This document shows, one piece after another, positions 39,278 through 51,868 of a stretch of 64,000 bases of DNA. Position 1 is the stretch's first letter. Each line of letters begins with the position of its first letter. The stretch is from Arcuatula senhousia (lineage: Eukaryota > Mollusca > Bivalvia > Mytilida > Mytilidae), in NCBI GenBank assembly GCA_963971305.1, contig OZ020306.1:34617512-34681511 (forward strand), given 5' to 3'. A program made the translations under genes and the position numbers. The notes beneath the pieces were generated by a model, which was given only the letters and a program-made list of their open reading frames with translations, was not told the DNA's origin and searched no databases.

Positions 39278-42200
39278 TCAAAATGTATTCATGACCATAA
39301 TTAAAATTGGTTGATTATCATAATCCATAGTCATAGTCGAAGTTTCCAGAACTTTTGATTTGAAGAATGCAACATGGGAATCATCATCGAAAATGGTTTC
39401 TTTTACGGCTGGAACTGTCTGCATTGTAGAAATCCAAGTGTTCATGTTTTGGAACTTTTCTTTAGGTAAAATATCATTCTCAAACGTAACTCGTAAAGCT
39501 TCAATTCGTTCGAAATGGGGATACAGTAAAAAGTCTATCATGGCTGGGGCATCGCCTGAAACATAGATAATTTTATTCAAGCATTTTTTTTTTTGGTTTC
39601 AGTTTATAGAGAATATCGTTTAGAACTTGTAAGAAATATGTTTTGCTAAAAATTGTGATACTTTAAAACTGAAATGATCATGCCGCATGAACTGCACCAA
39701 TATAGAAACAATAATTGTCCTCCCACAACAACGCAACGGGGGGGGGGGGTTTCAGTAGTGGTCTTTGTCTATTGGTGCATCTGTCACACTTTTGTGTTTG
39801 TGGACACAACTCCTCTGAAATCGTGCAATTGATGTTTTTGAAATTTTGTAGGCTTGTTTGTCATGATTTGTATTCGAACGCTACTTTGATCAGACACAAT
39901 TTATAGAAGTTACGGAACTTTAGCGACTTTGAGCATTTTAAATCATAAGAACATTTCGTAGGCGAAACTCCTCTGAAACCGCTAAATTGATGTTGTTGAA
40001 ATTTTGTAGAATTGTTTTTTCATGATATTAGTTGATCACATATCAACGCTGTTATGATTCGACATATTATATAGGAGTTGTATATGGGAACTTTTCGTCT
40101 TTGTTCATTTTAGGTCATTGGAACACTTAGTGGATGCAACTCCTCTGAGACTGCTTTAATCGGTTTAGGTAAATTTTGTAGGATTCTTTGTCATGATATG
40201 TAGTTGGTCATAATGCGCCATTCTAATCAAAAATTTTAAAAGTTATGGGACTTCATTGACTTTGTGCATTTTAGGTCATAAAAACATCAACTTCCCTGAA
40301 AATTCTAAAGCACATTTTGTTTACATTTTATTGAATGGTCAATTGTTCCCATCTGAAACACGTCTGCAGTACTGATATTTTCGGATTTAAATTTTAAGGC
40401 GGTAGGAGACATAGCCATGTGTAACATGTCCTTGTTTCTTCATAGTTCGTTACCTCCAAAGAACTTTCCTCTCCCTATGATTGTATTTTCAAACATCCGA
40501 GCTACTTTTAATGCAGATTCCAGTACAGTTTCTTTTTCATCTTCAGTAGCGAATTGTGCAAAGAGAATTTTGTAATAAGCAGCACAGAACTACAAGGAAA
40601 TAAAGATACTACATTTACATGAATAGCACAAAATAAGCAAAGATGTATTGGCGGATGGGTTTCAAATTGACTTTAGAAATCCTGCATGTTATATATTTAA
40701 ACAAGTGTGGCCGCTAAAAGTATGTCTCGCCTGCCGGCACCATCAATAAAAAAACTACCTAAGCTTTCATTTCTTGATATCAACACAAAAAGTGTCTGTA
40801 TACCCAATATCAGATGCCTAGCTATTATACTAGTCAAGCAATTCATCGTCCACTAAAGTCTTACAAAAAAGTTTTCTGCCTGAAAAAAGACCTAAGTTCA
40901 CAGAGTCACTGGAGCGTAAAAAATGGGGTCATGGTCACATGACATGGTGACAGTTGCGTTAACCATAACCGCAACTGTCTGACAGTGTATACCCAATATC
41001 AGATGCCTAGCTAATTTACTATTCAAGCAATCCATTGTCCACACAAGTATTACAAAAGTTTTCTGCCTGAAAAAAGACCTAAGTTCACAGAGTCACTGGA
41101 GCGTAAAAAATGGGGTCATGGTCACATGGCATGGTGACAGTTGCGTTAATAATAACTGCAACTGTCTGACAGTGTATACCCAATATCAGATGCCTAGCTA
41201 ATATACTATTCAAGCATTCCATTGTCCACACAAGTATTACAAAAGTTTTCTGCCTGAAAAAAGACATCAGTTCACAGAGTCACTGGAGCGTAAAAATGGG
41301 GTCATGGTCACATAGCATGGTAACAGTTCCGTTAACCATAACTGCAACTGTCTGTATACCCAATATCAGATGCCTAGCTATTATAATTTTCCAGCAATTC
41401 ATCGTCCACAAAGGTCTTACAAAAAGTTTACGGTCTGAAAAAAGACCTAAATTCACAGAGTCAATGGAGCATGAAAATGGGGTCAAGGTCAAATGGCATT
41501 GTGACAATTGCATAGACCATAACCTGAACAGTCTATATACCAAATATCAGATGCCTAGCTATTATATTTTTAAGCAATTCATTGTTCACAAAAGTGTTAC
41601 AAAAAAGTTTACGCCGCCGTCGCCGCCGCCGCAGGAAAGTAATACCTATGTCTCGCCTTCCACGACTATTCGTCACAGGCGAGACAAAAAGCAAGTGGGA
41701 AACCGGTAGCATAAGATACATGTAACAAATGAAATAAGACAGCGGGAAATTGTTCAAGATGACAGACATATTACTAAAGTAAAAAGAAAAGGACTAAGAG
41801 TAAGCAGTGGTTTGTTTGATATTCTTGATTCAGGGTTACGAGAATGTCTGTGTCCCCATACTTACTTTCCCTTGAATTTCCAGTAATATCTTATCCTTGG
41901 CCCGTCGATAGGGGTCAGAAGGTGTGACTCTATTCTCTGGATAAATATCGTCTATATAATCATTACAAATAGCAGATTCATAAACAATCTTTCCGTCATG
42001 CTCTACAACTGGTACCATACCAAATGGGTTCTTTTCCAGGAACCATTCTGGTTTGTCTGTCAAGTTGATATTGATGGTTTCATATCTACAAATATCAGAA
42101 TCACTTGCACTTGTTTGATAGTTCGAAAATCGAAATGTACTTGTATTGGTAGTAAATGCCTTATTGATAGAAACAAATGTCTGTGATCAGACTGGTTTGA

Positions 42201-44539
42201 GGAAAAAGAAAAAGCCGTTGCTCACTCAGTATACCCCCGCTACCCCAAAATTTGACCAAGTCAGTAAACAAGAAGTTGATATCTGACTGATCTAATTTCG
42301 CAATAATGGACCTCATACTGAAGTCATATACCAATTAAATTTCAAGTCACAGTTATTTATCAAAGTGCTGGGCCGGTGCAATTGTATACTGGGCAAAGAG
42401 TGGCACAAAGATTCTTTAGAATTGAACATGTGCTTGGCTGTCACTTTTTATTAATTAAAAAAAACCAATTAAATTCATTTCAAGACCTTGTTTCGACTTT
42501 GATTGATTGAAGATATGAATATGAATAAGTGGTCTGAGTACTTCTCGACATCCTATCAGTAACTGAATGGTCATAATTAAAAAGAAAGATCTTTTGCTGG
42601 GCAATATTTTTTCTGCTAAACTGGGCCTTAAGTTTTTTTACTGATGTGTCTGCTGTGTACATAGATATTTTGAAGAGGGGAAAAAATTGCACCGGCCCAA
42701 TAGTTTGATAAATATTGAACGGTCCCTTATGAGTAGTTTCCGAGAAAAACTGTTACGAAAATTTTCAACAATTGATCTGTCCAGTAATGTTGAAAACCAA
42801 ATAAGTCGGTAAAAAGGAAGTAGATATCCGACAGACCTCATTTCGGTACTCAAGATAGAGGACCTCATACTGAAGTTATATCAAATATCAAGTCCTTGTG
42901 AAGAGCAATTGCCGAGAAAACAGTTACGAAAATTTTCAACTTTTGACCAGTAATGTTGAAAATTGATTAAGTCAGTAAACAGGTAGTAGATATACAACAG
43001 ACCTTATTTCGATACTCGCGATAAAGGACCTCATATTGAAGTCATATACCAAATTGTGGGTCACTTTGATGAGTAATTGCTAAAATAATTTTTACGAAAG
43101 TTATGTTGCGGACGGACGGACAGAGATAAACCAGTATACCTCTCTTCTTCGAAGTGGGGGTATAATTATCTTAAGACAGTTTAAACAATGAACAGAAACA
43201 GAGACTACTTCAGCTCCTATGCTGGTTTTGGAAATTTTTAAATATATATGAAACATGAAATGGCAACTCTGTTTCTCACGTTTTGAGTAAAAAGAATTTA
43301 AACTTATTATGTTTAATCGATCTTAACTTTTCAATTACTGAAGTCATGTGTCAAACAATGCAAGTTTGAAAGTAAAAAAGGGAAAACATCACATCTAGGT
43401 TATATGGCCATGGATAGTATACATATATATGTTAGTAAATTTATTAAGTATCGTTTGTAGTCAAGTCACTGTGATTGTAGATATGGTTTTCAAAATTTCG
43501 TGTATGTTTTCCTTTTCTGTTTCAAACATCATTGGTTTTGAATTATATTCTTCCATCAGTGCGGGTTTTCTGCTTTTTTATTATTTTTATAATGTCAACA
43601 AAAATATACAATAAAACTGCTGGCGGTTGTCCATTGTGTTTTTTTTTCTAAATTACCGCTTGTTTTGTGAGTTGTGTCGCGTACACTTATTCCACATCTC
43701 ATTATTTTCCATAGTTGTCAAATGTTTTGATTATGATTCCGTTTTCAAAAATGTACAAATAAGAACATTCCTAAATGATATAATAAACCGTATTGTTTTT
43801 TTTTATATTTAGTAATCACTGTAGCAGATTCTCTATGAACTACAAAAGCAAAAGAAACAAATGCTTTTTATGAACGCACCCGTGCGGGTTCCGGGTGGCG
43901 AATAGGCCTGCAGCAGCGCTAAGCTTGTCGGTAAAAGTCCACTAAAGAGCGCTTAGAAACCTGACATCGGGTCAGGCCGCTTTGCCTACAAAGTGACTGG
44001 GATGTGTGCCCCAGGTGGTTGAATGGGCCAGCCCTGACATCGAGAGATGCGGGGTCGTCAGGCAATAATGCGGAAAACCTGACCGCTAACCATAGTGGTG
44101 CACCGTGTTGGGAAAAATGTCACGTTCCTCGCACGTTAAAGAACTCTGCTGCAGATTTAGGTAAGAGTAGGACCCGTAGGATCCCCATGCAGGAGGCTAA
44201 ATTTCCCGTCCCTACCCATCACTCCTTTTTCCAGTGGCAGTCAAAACTCTCCTACCCGATTGGCCTTGTGTCCCCATTTCCTCCACTTCATCGTCATTTC
44301 ATGTTCATTGTATCACCACTTTCATGTTCATCTCCCGGATAAAGCCGAAATCGTGCTGCTTGGGAGTAAAGCAATAACTAACTAACTAACTAACTAACTT
44401 TTTATGAACGTCTTTTATACAGACAACACTCACGGGATTTTCTTATGAGCCAATAACAGTCTTGTTCTTTGAGCATATGGACAAAACCTCATACTGTACA
44501 ACCTCAATACCCCCTTCTTCAGTGGTGGACAAACGGATC
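39278..44539 (-). CDS. GSTO: Glutathione S-transferase omega, gene B (exons 5 to 2)
   Basis: Exons on the minus strand: 44434-44539 (exon 2), 41866-42085 (3), 40454-40589 (4) and 39278-39555 (5), with GT/AG borders and the same phases as gene A. Exon 2 has the omega active site [18 protein letters not shown]. Exon 3 gives [19 protein letters not shown], with VP and ES at the glutathione site. Exon 4 ends KFFGG. Exon 5 gives [16 protein letters not shown] and a C-terminus about 14 residues longer than in A. A first exon of length 1 mod 3 is needed; see the candidate at 47334. Exon 2 exists in a second, identical copy at 49272-49377. About 55-60% identical to A by eye. Function by family: glutathione-dependent thiol transfer or dehydroascorbate reduction. 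Confidence 0.9.
39800..40310. repeat. Three diverged ~160-172 bp tandem units in GST omega B intron 4
   Basis: AACTCCTCTGA recurs at 39808, 39966 and 40138, followed each time by TTGAAATTTTGTAG-like and TTGTCATGAT-like words. Probably an internal satellite of an old mobile element. Confidence 0.65.
40701..41691. mobile_element. MITE with five internal ~185-bp tandem units, in GST omega B intron 3
   Basis: Inverted ends TGTCTCGCCTG (40723-40733) / CAGGCGAGACA (41676-41686). The word TACCCAATATCAGATGCCTA starts at 40801, 40990, 41177 and 41357, with a variant at 41538, so the period is 180-189 bp. Same family of ends as 31098-31524, with a different unit number and diverged units. A (CCG)n patch lies near 41612. 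The 137-aa and 87-aa frames over it are repeat translations. Confidence 0.8.
42229..43156. mobile_element. Repeat with TATACCCCC ends in GST omega B intron 2
   Basis: It starts TATACCCCCGCT and ends AAGTGGGGGTATA. Internal units of about 100-130 bp share ACCTCATACTGAAGT and AATTGC-GAGAAAA words. It holds a nested MITE (42354-42714), and the tandem duplication breakpoint (42860) falls inside it. Confidence 0.6.
42354..42714. mobile_element. 361-bp nested MITE
   Basis: 30-bp imperfect inverted ends. The outer part is TATTTATCAAA and the inner 14 bp GGGCCGGTGCAATT (42370-42383) match their complement (42685-42698) exactly. Non-coding interior. Confidence 0.7.
43877..44397 (+). mobile_element. 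SINE-like element, GST omega B intron 2
   Basis: It starts CACCCGTGCGGGTTCC, ends with AACTAACTAAC-type tail, and has a 13-bp target duplication CTTTTTATGAACG (43864-43876, 44398-44410), the hallmark of LINE-driven insertion. Its tail lies 36 bp from exon 2. Contains CGCACGTTAAAGAACTC. Confidence 0.85.
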
Positions 44540-45023
44540 CTTAAAAAAATCAAAATAAAACCAAAGAAATATATATTTTGTGTATGTTTTAATCCAATGT
44601 GTTACTTTGAATTCTAGAAGATAGTTATAAATGAGGTGCCCTTGCATTTCTCCTTGCACAGTTGTGAGTATCTTTTTTTCTAAATGACGACCAATTATTT
44701 AATATCTATTAACTTTGATATGTAAAGAGTGTACTAAATTTCTGTAGTAATTTATGTACCTTTATCCACAACACCGTCGGCAAAATATAAGGCCAATAAA
44801 GAAAAAAAACCTACTGAATGGTACATGTACATGAATTTTTTAAACGGTGAGTTAATAAAACATTTGTCTACATTACAAAAGTTTTAAGATTTTGTCAATA
44901 AATTCGTTCATGCAAAAAAAATAACCTGAAAACCTCTAACAGACTAACTGTATACAGTCAAATAAATCATAGAAAGTTATAATTGAAGAACATTTAGTGA
45001 GATAGAAACTGCACTACTACTTA

Positions 45024-47031
45024 TAGGCGAGCGGCGGAAAGGGTCTTGAAAAAAAATTAAATTACCCAAAAACCTCATGGGATATTTTTAACTATATTGA
45101 TAGTTTAATATTTCAGCTTTAATAATATCGATGTTTGCCATTTGGAATCTGGTCAGAACATGAAAAAATTAAAGGTCAAAGGTCACTACCCAAAATCTAA
45201 AAGTTTGAGTCTGCAAACATTAAGGCAACTAAAATGTTACAAAATGTGGTTAAAAGTTAGAAAATAAAGACTAAATATTACTTACATACATAAGTGAATA
45301 TAAATCATTCCCTTTTGGTCTCCTTGAAGAAATTTATTACGTCAATTTTTCTATTTTTAGAAAAGGGTCAAATTATTTTGATTTTTGTGTATAAAAGTTT
45401 GAATTGCGAAAAAAAGAATTCACATTTTCACTCACTTTTTTCCTCTATTTGTAAAACATTATCTTATCTTTCGTTTGTAACAAAAATAAATGGTTCAAAT
45501 GTGTTCATTGACTCAAAAAAAACACATTTGTGGATTATACCAGAATATTAGGTTTTTAATAAAAAGTGTACTGAGTTACCATTAACATGTTTAAAACGGA
45601 ATAGGAATCAAAAACCAACAACAATATCTTAAATCCAACTAGTTAAGTAGAGAACAATAACTTTGCACAGAAAAAAAGAAAGAAAATTATCGAAAAACTA
45701 ATTAAAAAACACATAAGAGTTAAGTGGCAAATAGAGGTTTTAAAAACTTTTAAGTTTTATAACTTAATAACAAACCTTTGGCGATATTTTGAATTTTTTA
45801 GAGAGATAAGGGTTTTGGCTTTCAGAACATATTAGTTTGACGCCTCTAAAATGGTCAGAACATTGTGCAATTTGAGCTCAAAGATTAGACATTTTTAAGC
45901 GTAAAGTCATAAGTTCAAAAGACGACCAAATCATTGTACAAATTACGGCTCCAGCAGGTGGGGTGTTCCGGGAGCCCCTAAATATCGCTTAGTGACAAAA
46001 TGTTAAAAAAAAATCTTATAGATTTCAGGCAAAACTGTCATGAACATCTTCAACAACAATGCTTTATGTAGAGCCCTCCCCCTTTTTTCGAAAATTTCTT
46101 GATTTGCTCTTTGATGCTTATGTGGACAGTTTATACTTTTAGTTTCAAATAGATAGTGTAGTAACAAAATTTCAAATATTTTCGCCAAAATATACGGCAT
46201 TAATTTATTGTTTTTCTGCAATCGAATTTTTATTTTGTTCAACATATCAAACGCACCTCAAAAGTCAAGTACACCTTTCACAAATTTTTAAAACTTTGCT
46301 TTTATCAAACATCGCAGGTTAAAAATAAAAGCAAATACCAAATAATAAATTTCTTGTATTCACACAAACCCAAAACTAGCACATATTCTTCATAATTACA
46401 CCAAAAAATGAAAATTCTTACAATTACTAATCAATCAGATTATAGTTAAAATGTAAATACGGGATATTCCGACAGATTTCCGAGTAATCTGCAGTCAATT
46501 TTCTCAAAATCTTACATATTCAATTAAGTATAACTTTATTATCATTCGTCAGAAGTATGCAGTTTTAACTAAAAAGTAGCTTTACAACATTTTCTTGATC
46601 TAAGTATACAATTTGTTTGATTTTAATGACAATTAATGTTGCAAAAGTTAAAATTAACGTGTATTTTTGCTACTTTTATTCGTGATTTTTGATTCGATGA
46701 AAATTGTAGAAAACTATTATTGTTTTTGAAAATTTCAATTGCAAACAAAGAATTGAGCAAAATATTTCATGATGTGATTTACAATTTTTTTTCGTGTGTG
46801 TTTTTTAGGTAAAAAAAATAATTTTAAAAATCAAGCCGTTAAAGATTTTCATAGGGTACATGTACAAAACAACATTTTTTGATATCTTCTGACCATATTC
46901 GACTTGTCAAACATATATATCCATAAAATAGAATAATCAACCTTTTATTTGAGTTCAAAAAATCTCATGAGGTTTTTGGGTAATTTAAACTTTTTAATTA
47001 GACGACTTTTTCGATATCCGCCGCTCGCCTA
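45024..47031. mobile_element. 2.0-kb non-autonomous Harbinger-like DNA element
   Basis: The terminal inverted repeat is perfect over 15 bp (TAGGCGAGCGGCGGA / its complement). A second inverted stretch AAATTACCCAAAAACCTCAT lies just inside (right partner near 46970-46995). Flanked by TTA on both sides (45021-45023, 47032-47034), a 3-bp TWA-type target duplication as in PIF/Harbinger. No transposase: the 85- and 80-aa frames show nothing recognisable. Confidence 0.65.
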
Positions 47032-47333
47032 TTAACGTGTAAACATAACAATACCTTTTCTGTAAGCTTTTTACGACATTGTAAAAATAACCTGAATTCA
47101 ATACAATAGTTATTGAATATGGGTACATTTAAACTGAAATTTAAATCTAAATATATATAACTTGTATTATGTAAGTAACCAGTTACATACTATATTATGC
47201 GAACAATTGGAGTTCTTTTCTTTATTTTTGATCTACATTTTCTACAAGCTCTATAAATCTAATTCCTCAAAAACGGTGACAGATTTAAAACATTCTGACG
47301 GTAAGCTAAAGTGTTTAGCACCTCAAAATCTAC

Positions 47334-47340
47334 CTGCCAT
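47334..47340 (-). CDS. Doubtful first coding exon of GST omega B
   Basis: ATGGCAG followed by donor GTAGAT would encode MA+G and supplies the 1-nt phase that exon 2 requires, giving 248 aa in total. The Kozak context is weak and seven coding bases can arise by chance. A twin is at 52171-52177. Confidence 0.2.
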
Positions 47341-48714
47341 AAATGTGATTAAGATCTAACCACCCATGAAGGGATTGTTGCCCTTCTTCTTGATTTACAT
47401 AGGGATCTACCAAATCCCTAAAAGTGTCAAAGTTGTATAGAGTTTCTGCTTTTAGGATATTCCGCTCAGAGCGTCAAAATTGTCCATTTTCACAACTTTT
47501 CCCCATTGAATTGCAAACCGTTTTTATTTAAAGCTAGGGAAAAACTTTAAAATACAACACTGCTTAATCAGTTAAGCCCTACAAAAATTCATTATGATGA
47601 AAGCTTTTATTGCCCCCTTATAGAAGTTATGGTCCCTTAAATGTTTGATAACCTTTTTATCCTTTGTAGGCGGCAACTGTTAAAAAAATTAAAAAAAGGA
47701 CCTCATACTGAAGTTATATCAAATATCAAGTCCTTGTGAAGAGCAATTGCCGAGAAAACAGTTACGAAAATTTTCAACTTTTGACCAGTAATGTTGAAAA
47801 TTGATTAAGTCAGTAAACAGGTAGTAGATATACAACAGACCTTATTTCGATACTCGCGATAAAGGACCTCATATTGAAGTCATATACCAAATTGTGGGTC
47901 ACTTTGATGAGTAATTGCTAAAATAATTTTTACGAAAGTTATGTTGCGGACGGACGGACAGAGATAAACCAGTATACCTCTCTTCTTCGAAGTGGGGGTA
48001 TAATTATCTTAAGACAGTTTAAACAATGAACAGAAACAGAGACTACTTCAGCTCCTATGCTGGTTTTGGAAATTTTTAAATATATATGAAACATGAAATG
48101 GCAACTCTGTTTCTCACGTTTTGAGTAAAAAGAATTTAAACTTATTATGTTTAATCGATCTTAACTTTTCAATTACTGAAGTCATGTGTCAAACAATGCA
48201 AGTTTGAAAGTAAAAAAGGGAAAACATCACATCTAGGTTATATGGCCATGGATAGTATACATATATATGTTAGTAAATTTATTAAGTATCGTTTGTAGTC
48301 AAGTCACTGTGATTGTAGATATGGTTTTCAAAATTTCGTGTATGTTTTCCTTTTCTGTTTCAAACATCATTGGTTTTGAATTATATTCTTCCATCAGTGC
48401 GGGTTTTCTGCTTTTTTATTATTTTTATAATGTCAACAAAAATATACAATAAAACTGCTGGCGGTTGTCCATTGTGTTTTTTTTTCTAAATTACCGCTTG
48501 TTTTGTGAGTTGTGTCGCGTACACTTATTCCACATCTCATTATTTTCCATAGTTGTCAAATGTTTTGATTATGATTCCGTTTTCAAAAATGTACAAATAA
48601 GAACATTCCTAAATGATATAATAAACCGTATTGTTTTTTTTTATATTTAGTAATCACTGTAGCAGATTCTCTATGAACTACAAAAGCAAAAGAAACAAAT
48701 GCTTTTTATGAACG

Positions 48715-49235
48715 CACCCGTGCGGGTTCCGGGTGGCGAATAGGCCTGCAGCAGCGCTAAGCTTGTCGGTAAAAGTCCACTAAAGAGCGCTTAGAAACCT
48801 GACATCGGGTCAGGCCGCTTTGCCTACAAAGTGACTGGGATGTGTGCCCCAGGTGGTTGAATGGGCCAGCCCTGACATCGAGAGATGCGGGGTCGTCAGG
48901 CAATAATGCGGAAAACCTGACCGCTAACCATAGTGGTGCACCGTGTTGGGAAAAATGTCACGTTCCTCGCACGTTAAAGAACTCTGCTGCAGATTTAGGT
49001 AAGAGTAGGACCCGTAGGATCCCCATGCAGGAGGCTAAATTTCCCGTCCCTACCCATCACTCCTTTTTCCAGTGGCAGTCAAAACTCTCCTACCCGATTG
49101 GCCTTGTGTCCCCATTTCCTCCACTTCATCGTCATTTCATGTTCATTGTATCACCACTTTCATGTTCATCTCCCGGATAAAGCCGAAATCGTGCTGCTTG
49201 GGAGTAAAGCAATAACTAACTAACTAACTAACTAA
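48715..49235 (+). mobile_element. SINE-like element, duplicated copy
   Basis: Carried along by the tandem duplication. Same 13-bp flanks at 48702-48714 and 49236-49248. Confidence 0.85.
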
Positions 49236-49271
49236 CTTTTTATGAACGTCTTTTATACAGACAACACTCAC

Positions 49272-49377
49272 GGGATTTTCTTATGAGCCAATAACAGTCT
49301 TGTTCTTTGAGCATATGGACAAAACCTCATACTGTACAACCTCAATACCCCCTTCTTCAGTGGTGGACAAACGGATC
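49272..49377 (-). CDS. Second copy of GST omega B exon 2
   Basis: A 106-bp exon identical to 44434-44539, with acceptor TTTTTTTAAG and donor GTGAGT kept. Its length is 1 mod 3, so a transcript that included both copies would shift frame. Only one copy can be used per mRNA. It has no exons 3-5 of its own. Confidence 0.85.
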
Positions 49378-49861
49378 CTTAAAAAAATCAAAATAAAACC
49401 AAAGAAATATATATTTTGTGTATGTTTTAATCCAATGTGTTACTTTGAATTCTAGAAGATAGTTATAAATGAGGTGCCCTTGCATTTCTCCTTGCACAGT
49501 TGTGAGTATCTTTTTTTCTAAATGACGACCAATTATTTAATATCTATTAACTTTGATATGTAAAGAGTGTACTAAATTTCTGTAGTAATTTATGTACCTT
49601 TATCCACAACACCGTCGGCAAAATATAAGGCCAATAAAGAAAAAAAACCTACTGAATGGTACATGTACATGAATTTTTTAAACGGTGAGTTAATAAAACA
49701 TTTGTCTACATTACAAAAGTTTTAAGATTTTGTCAATAAATTCGTTCATGCAAAAAAAATAACCTGAAAACCTCTAACAGACTAACTGTATACAGTCAAA
49801 TAAATCATAGAAAGTTATAATTGAAGAACATTTAGTGAGATAGAAACTGCACTACTACTTA

Positions 49862-51868
49862 TAGGCGAGTGGCGGAAAGGGTCTTGAAAAAAATTAAATT
49901 ACCCAAAAACCTCATGGGATATTTTTAACTATATTGATAGTTTAATATTTCAGCTTTAATAATATCGATGTTTGCCATTTGGAATCTGGTCAGAACATGA
50001 AAAAATTAAAGGTCAAAGGTCACTACCCAAAATCTAAAAGTTTGAGTCTGCAAACATTAAGGCAACTAAAATGTTACAAAATGTGGTTAAAAGTTAGAAA
50101 ATAAAGACTAAATATTACTTACATACATAAGTGAATATAAATCATTCCCTTTTGGTCTCCTTGAAGAAATTTATTACGTCAATTTTTCTATTTTTAGAAA
50201 AGGGTCAAATTATTTTGATTTTTGTGTATAAAAGTTTGAATTGCGAAAAAAAGAATTCACATTTTCACTCACTTTTTTCCTCTATTTGTAAAACATTATC
50301 TTATCTTTCGTTTGTAACAAAAATAAATGGTTCAAATGTGTTCATTGACTCAAAAAAAACACATTTGTGGATTATACCAGAATATTAGGTTTTTAATAAA
50401 AAGTGTACTGAGTTACCATTAACATGTTTAAAACGGAATAGGAATCAAAAACCAACAACAATATCTTAAATCCAACTAGTTAAGTAGAGAACAATAACTT
50501 TGCACAGAAAAAAAGAAAGAAAATTATCGAAAAACTAATTAAAAAACACATAAGAGTTAAGTGGCAAATAGAGGTTTTAAAAACTTTTAAGTTTTATAAC
50601 TTAATAACAAACCTTTGGCGATATTTTGAATTTTTTAGAGAGATAAGGGTTTTGGCTTTCAGAACATATTAGTTTGACGCCTCTAAAATGGTCAGAACAT
50701 TGTGCAATTTGAGCTCAAAGATTAGACATTTTTAAGCGTAAAGTCATAAGTTCAAAAGACGACCAAATCATTGTACAAATTACGGCTCCAGCAGGTGGGG
50801 TGTTCCGGGAGCCCCTAAATATCGCTTAGTGACAAAATGTTAAAAAAAAATCTTATAGATTTCAGGCAAAACTGTCATGAACATCTTCAACAACAATGCT
50901 TTATGTAGAGCCCTCCCCCTTTTTTCGAAAATTTCTTGATTTGCTCTTTGATGCTTATGTGGACAGTTTATACTTTTAGTTTCAAATAGATAGTGTAGTA
51001 ACAAAATTTCAAATATTTTCGCCAAAATATACGGCATTAATTTATTGTTTTTCTGCAATCGAATTTTTATTTTGTTCAACATATCAAACGCACCTCAAAA
51101 GTCAAGTACACCTTTCACAAATTTTTAAAACTTTGCTTTTATCAAACATCGCAGGTTAAAAATAAAAGCAAATACCAAATAATAAATTTCTTGTATTCAC
51201 ACAAACCCAAAACTAGCACATATTCTTCATAATTACACCAAAAAATGAAAATTCTTACAATTACTAATCAATCAGATTATAGTTAAAATGTAAATACGGG
51301 ATATTCCGACAGATTTCCGAGTAATCTGCAGTCAATTTTCTCAAAATCTTACATATTCAATTAAGTATAACTTTATTATCATTCGTCAGAAGTATGCAGT
51401 TTTAACTAAAAAGTAGCTTTACAACATTTTCTTGATCTAAGTATACAATTTGTTTGATTTTAATGACAATTAATGTTGCAAAAGTTAAAATTAACGTGTA
51501 TTTTTGCTACTTTTATTCGTGATTTTTGATTCGATGAAAATTGTAGAAAACTATTATTGTTTTTGAAAATTTCAATTGCAAACAAAGAATTGAGCAAAAT
51601 ATTTCATGATGTGATTTACAATTTTTTTTCGTGTGTGTTTTTTAGGTAAAAAAAATAATTTTAAAAATCAAGCCGTTAAAGATTTTCATAGGGTACATGT
51701 ACAAAACAACATTTTTTGATATCTTCTGACCATATTCGACTTGTCAAACATATATATCCATAAAATAGAATAATCAACCTTTTATTTGAGTTCAAAAAAT
51801 CTCATGAGGTTTTTGGGTAATTTAAACTTTTTAATTAGACGACTTTTTCGATATCCGCCGCTCGCCTA
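49862..51868. mobile_element. Harbinger-like element, duplicated copy
   Basis: As 45024-47031 but with one substitution in the left inverted repeat (GCGAGTGG instead of GCGAGCGG). Confidence 0.65.

Larger units (their letters stand above)
42860..47697. repeat. 4.84-kb tandem duplication, copy 1
   Basis: Offset to copy 2 is 4838 bp up to ~45045 and 4837 after it. Differences found by eye are C/T at 45032 vs 49870 and one A fewer in the run near 49890. The breakpoint joins ...AAAAAAAG to GACCTCATAC with 1-3 bp of microhomology. It contains part of intron 2, exon 2 of GST omega B, a SINE, a Harbinger-like element and the doubtful exon 1. Confidence 0.95.

Noticed and set aside
41296..41709. 137-aa ORF
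   Set aside because: It is a translation of the 185-bp tandem units and MITE end in a GST intron.
44004..44342. 112-aa conserved protein (also at 48842-49180, and 121 aa at 35219-35584)
   Set aside because: Conserved only because the frames lie in copies of one SINE family, which has target duplications and a simple tail. No domain is seen and strand changes relative to the gene.
45294..46245. 85-aa and 80-aa ORFs, repeated at 50131-51082
   Set aside because: They lie inside a non-autonomous DNA element, have low-complexity AT-rich composition, and their repetition is explained by the tandem duplication.
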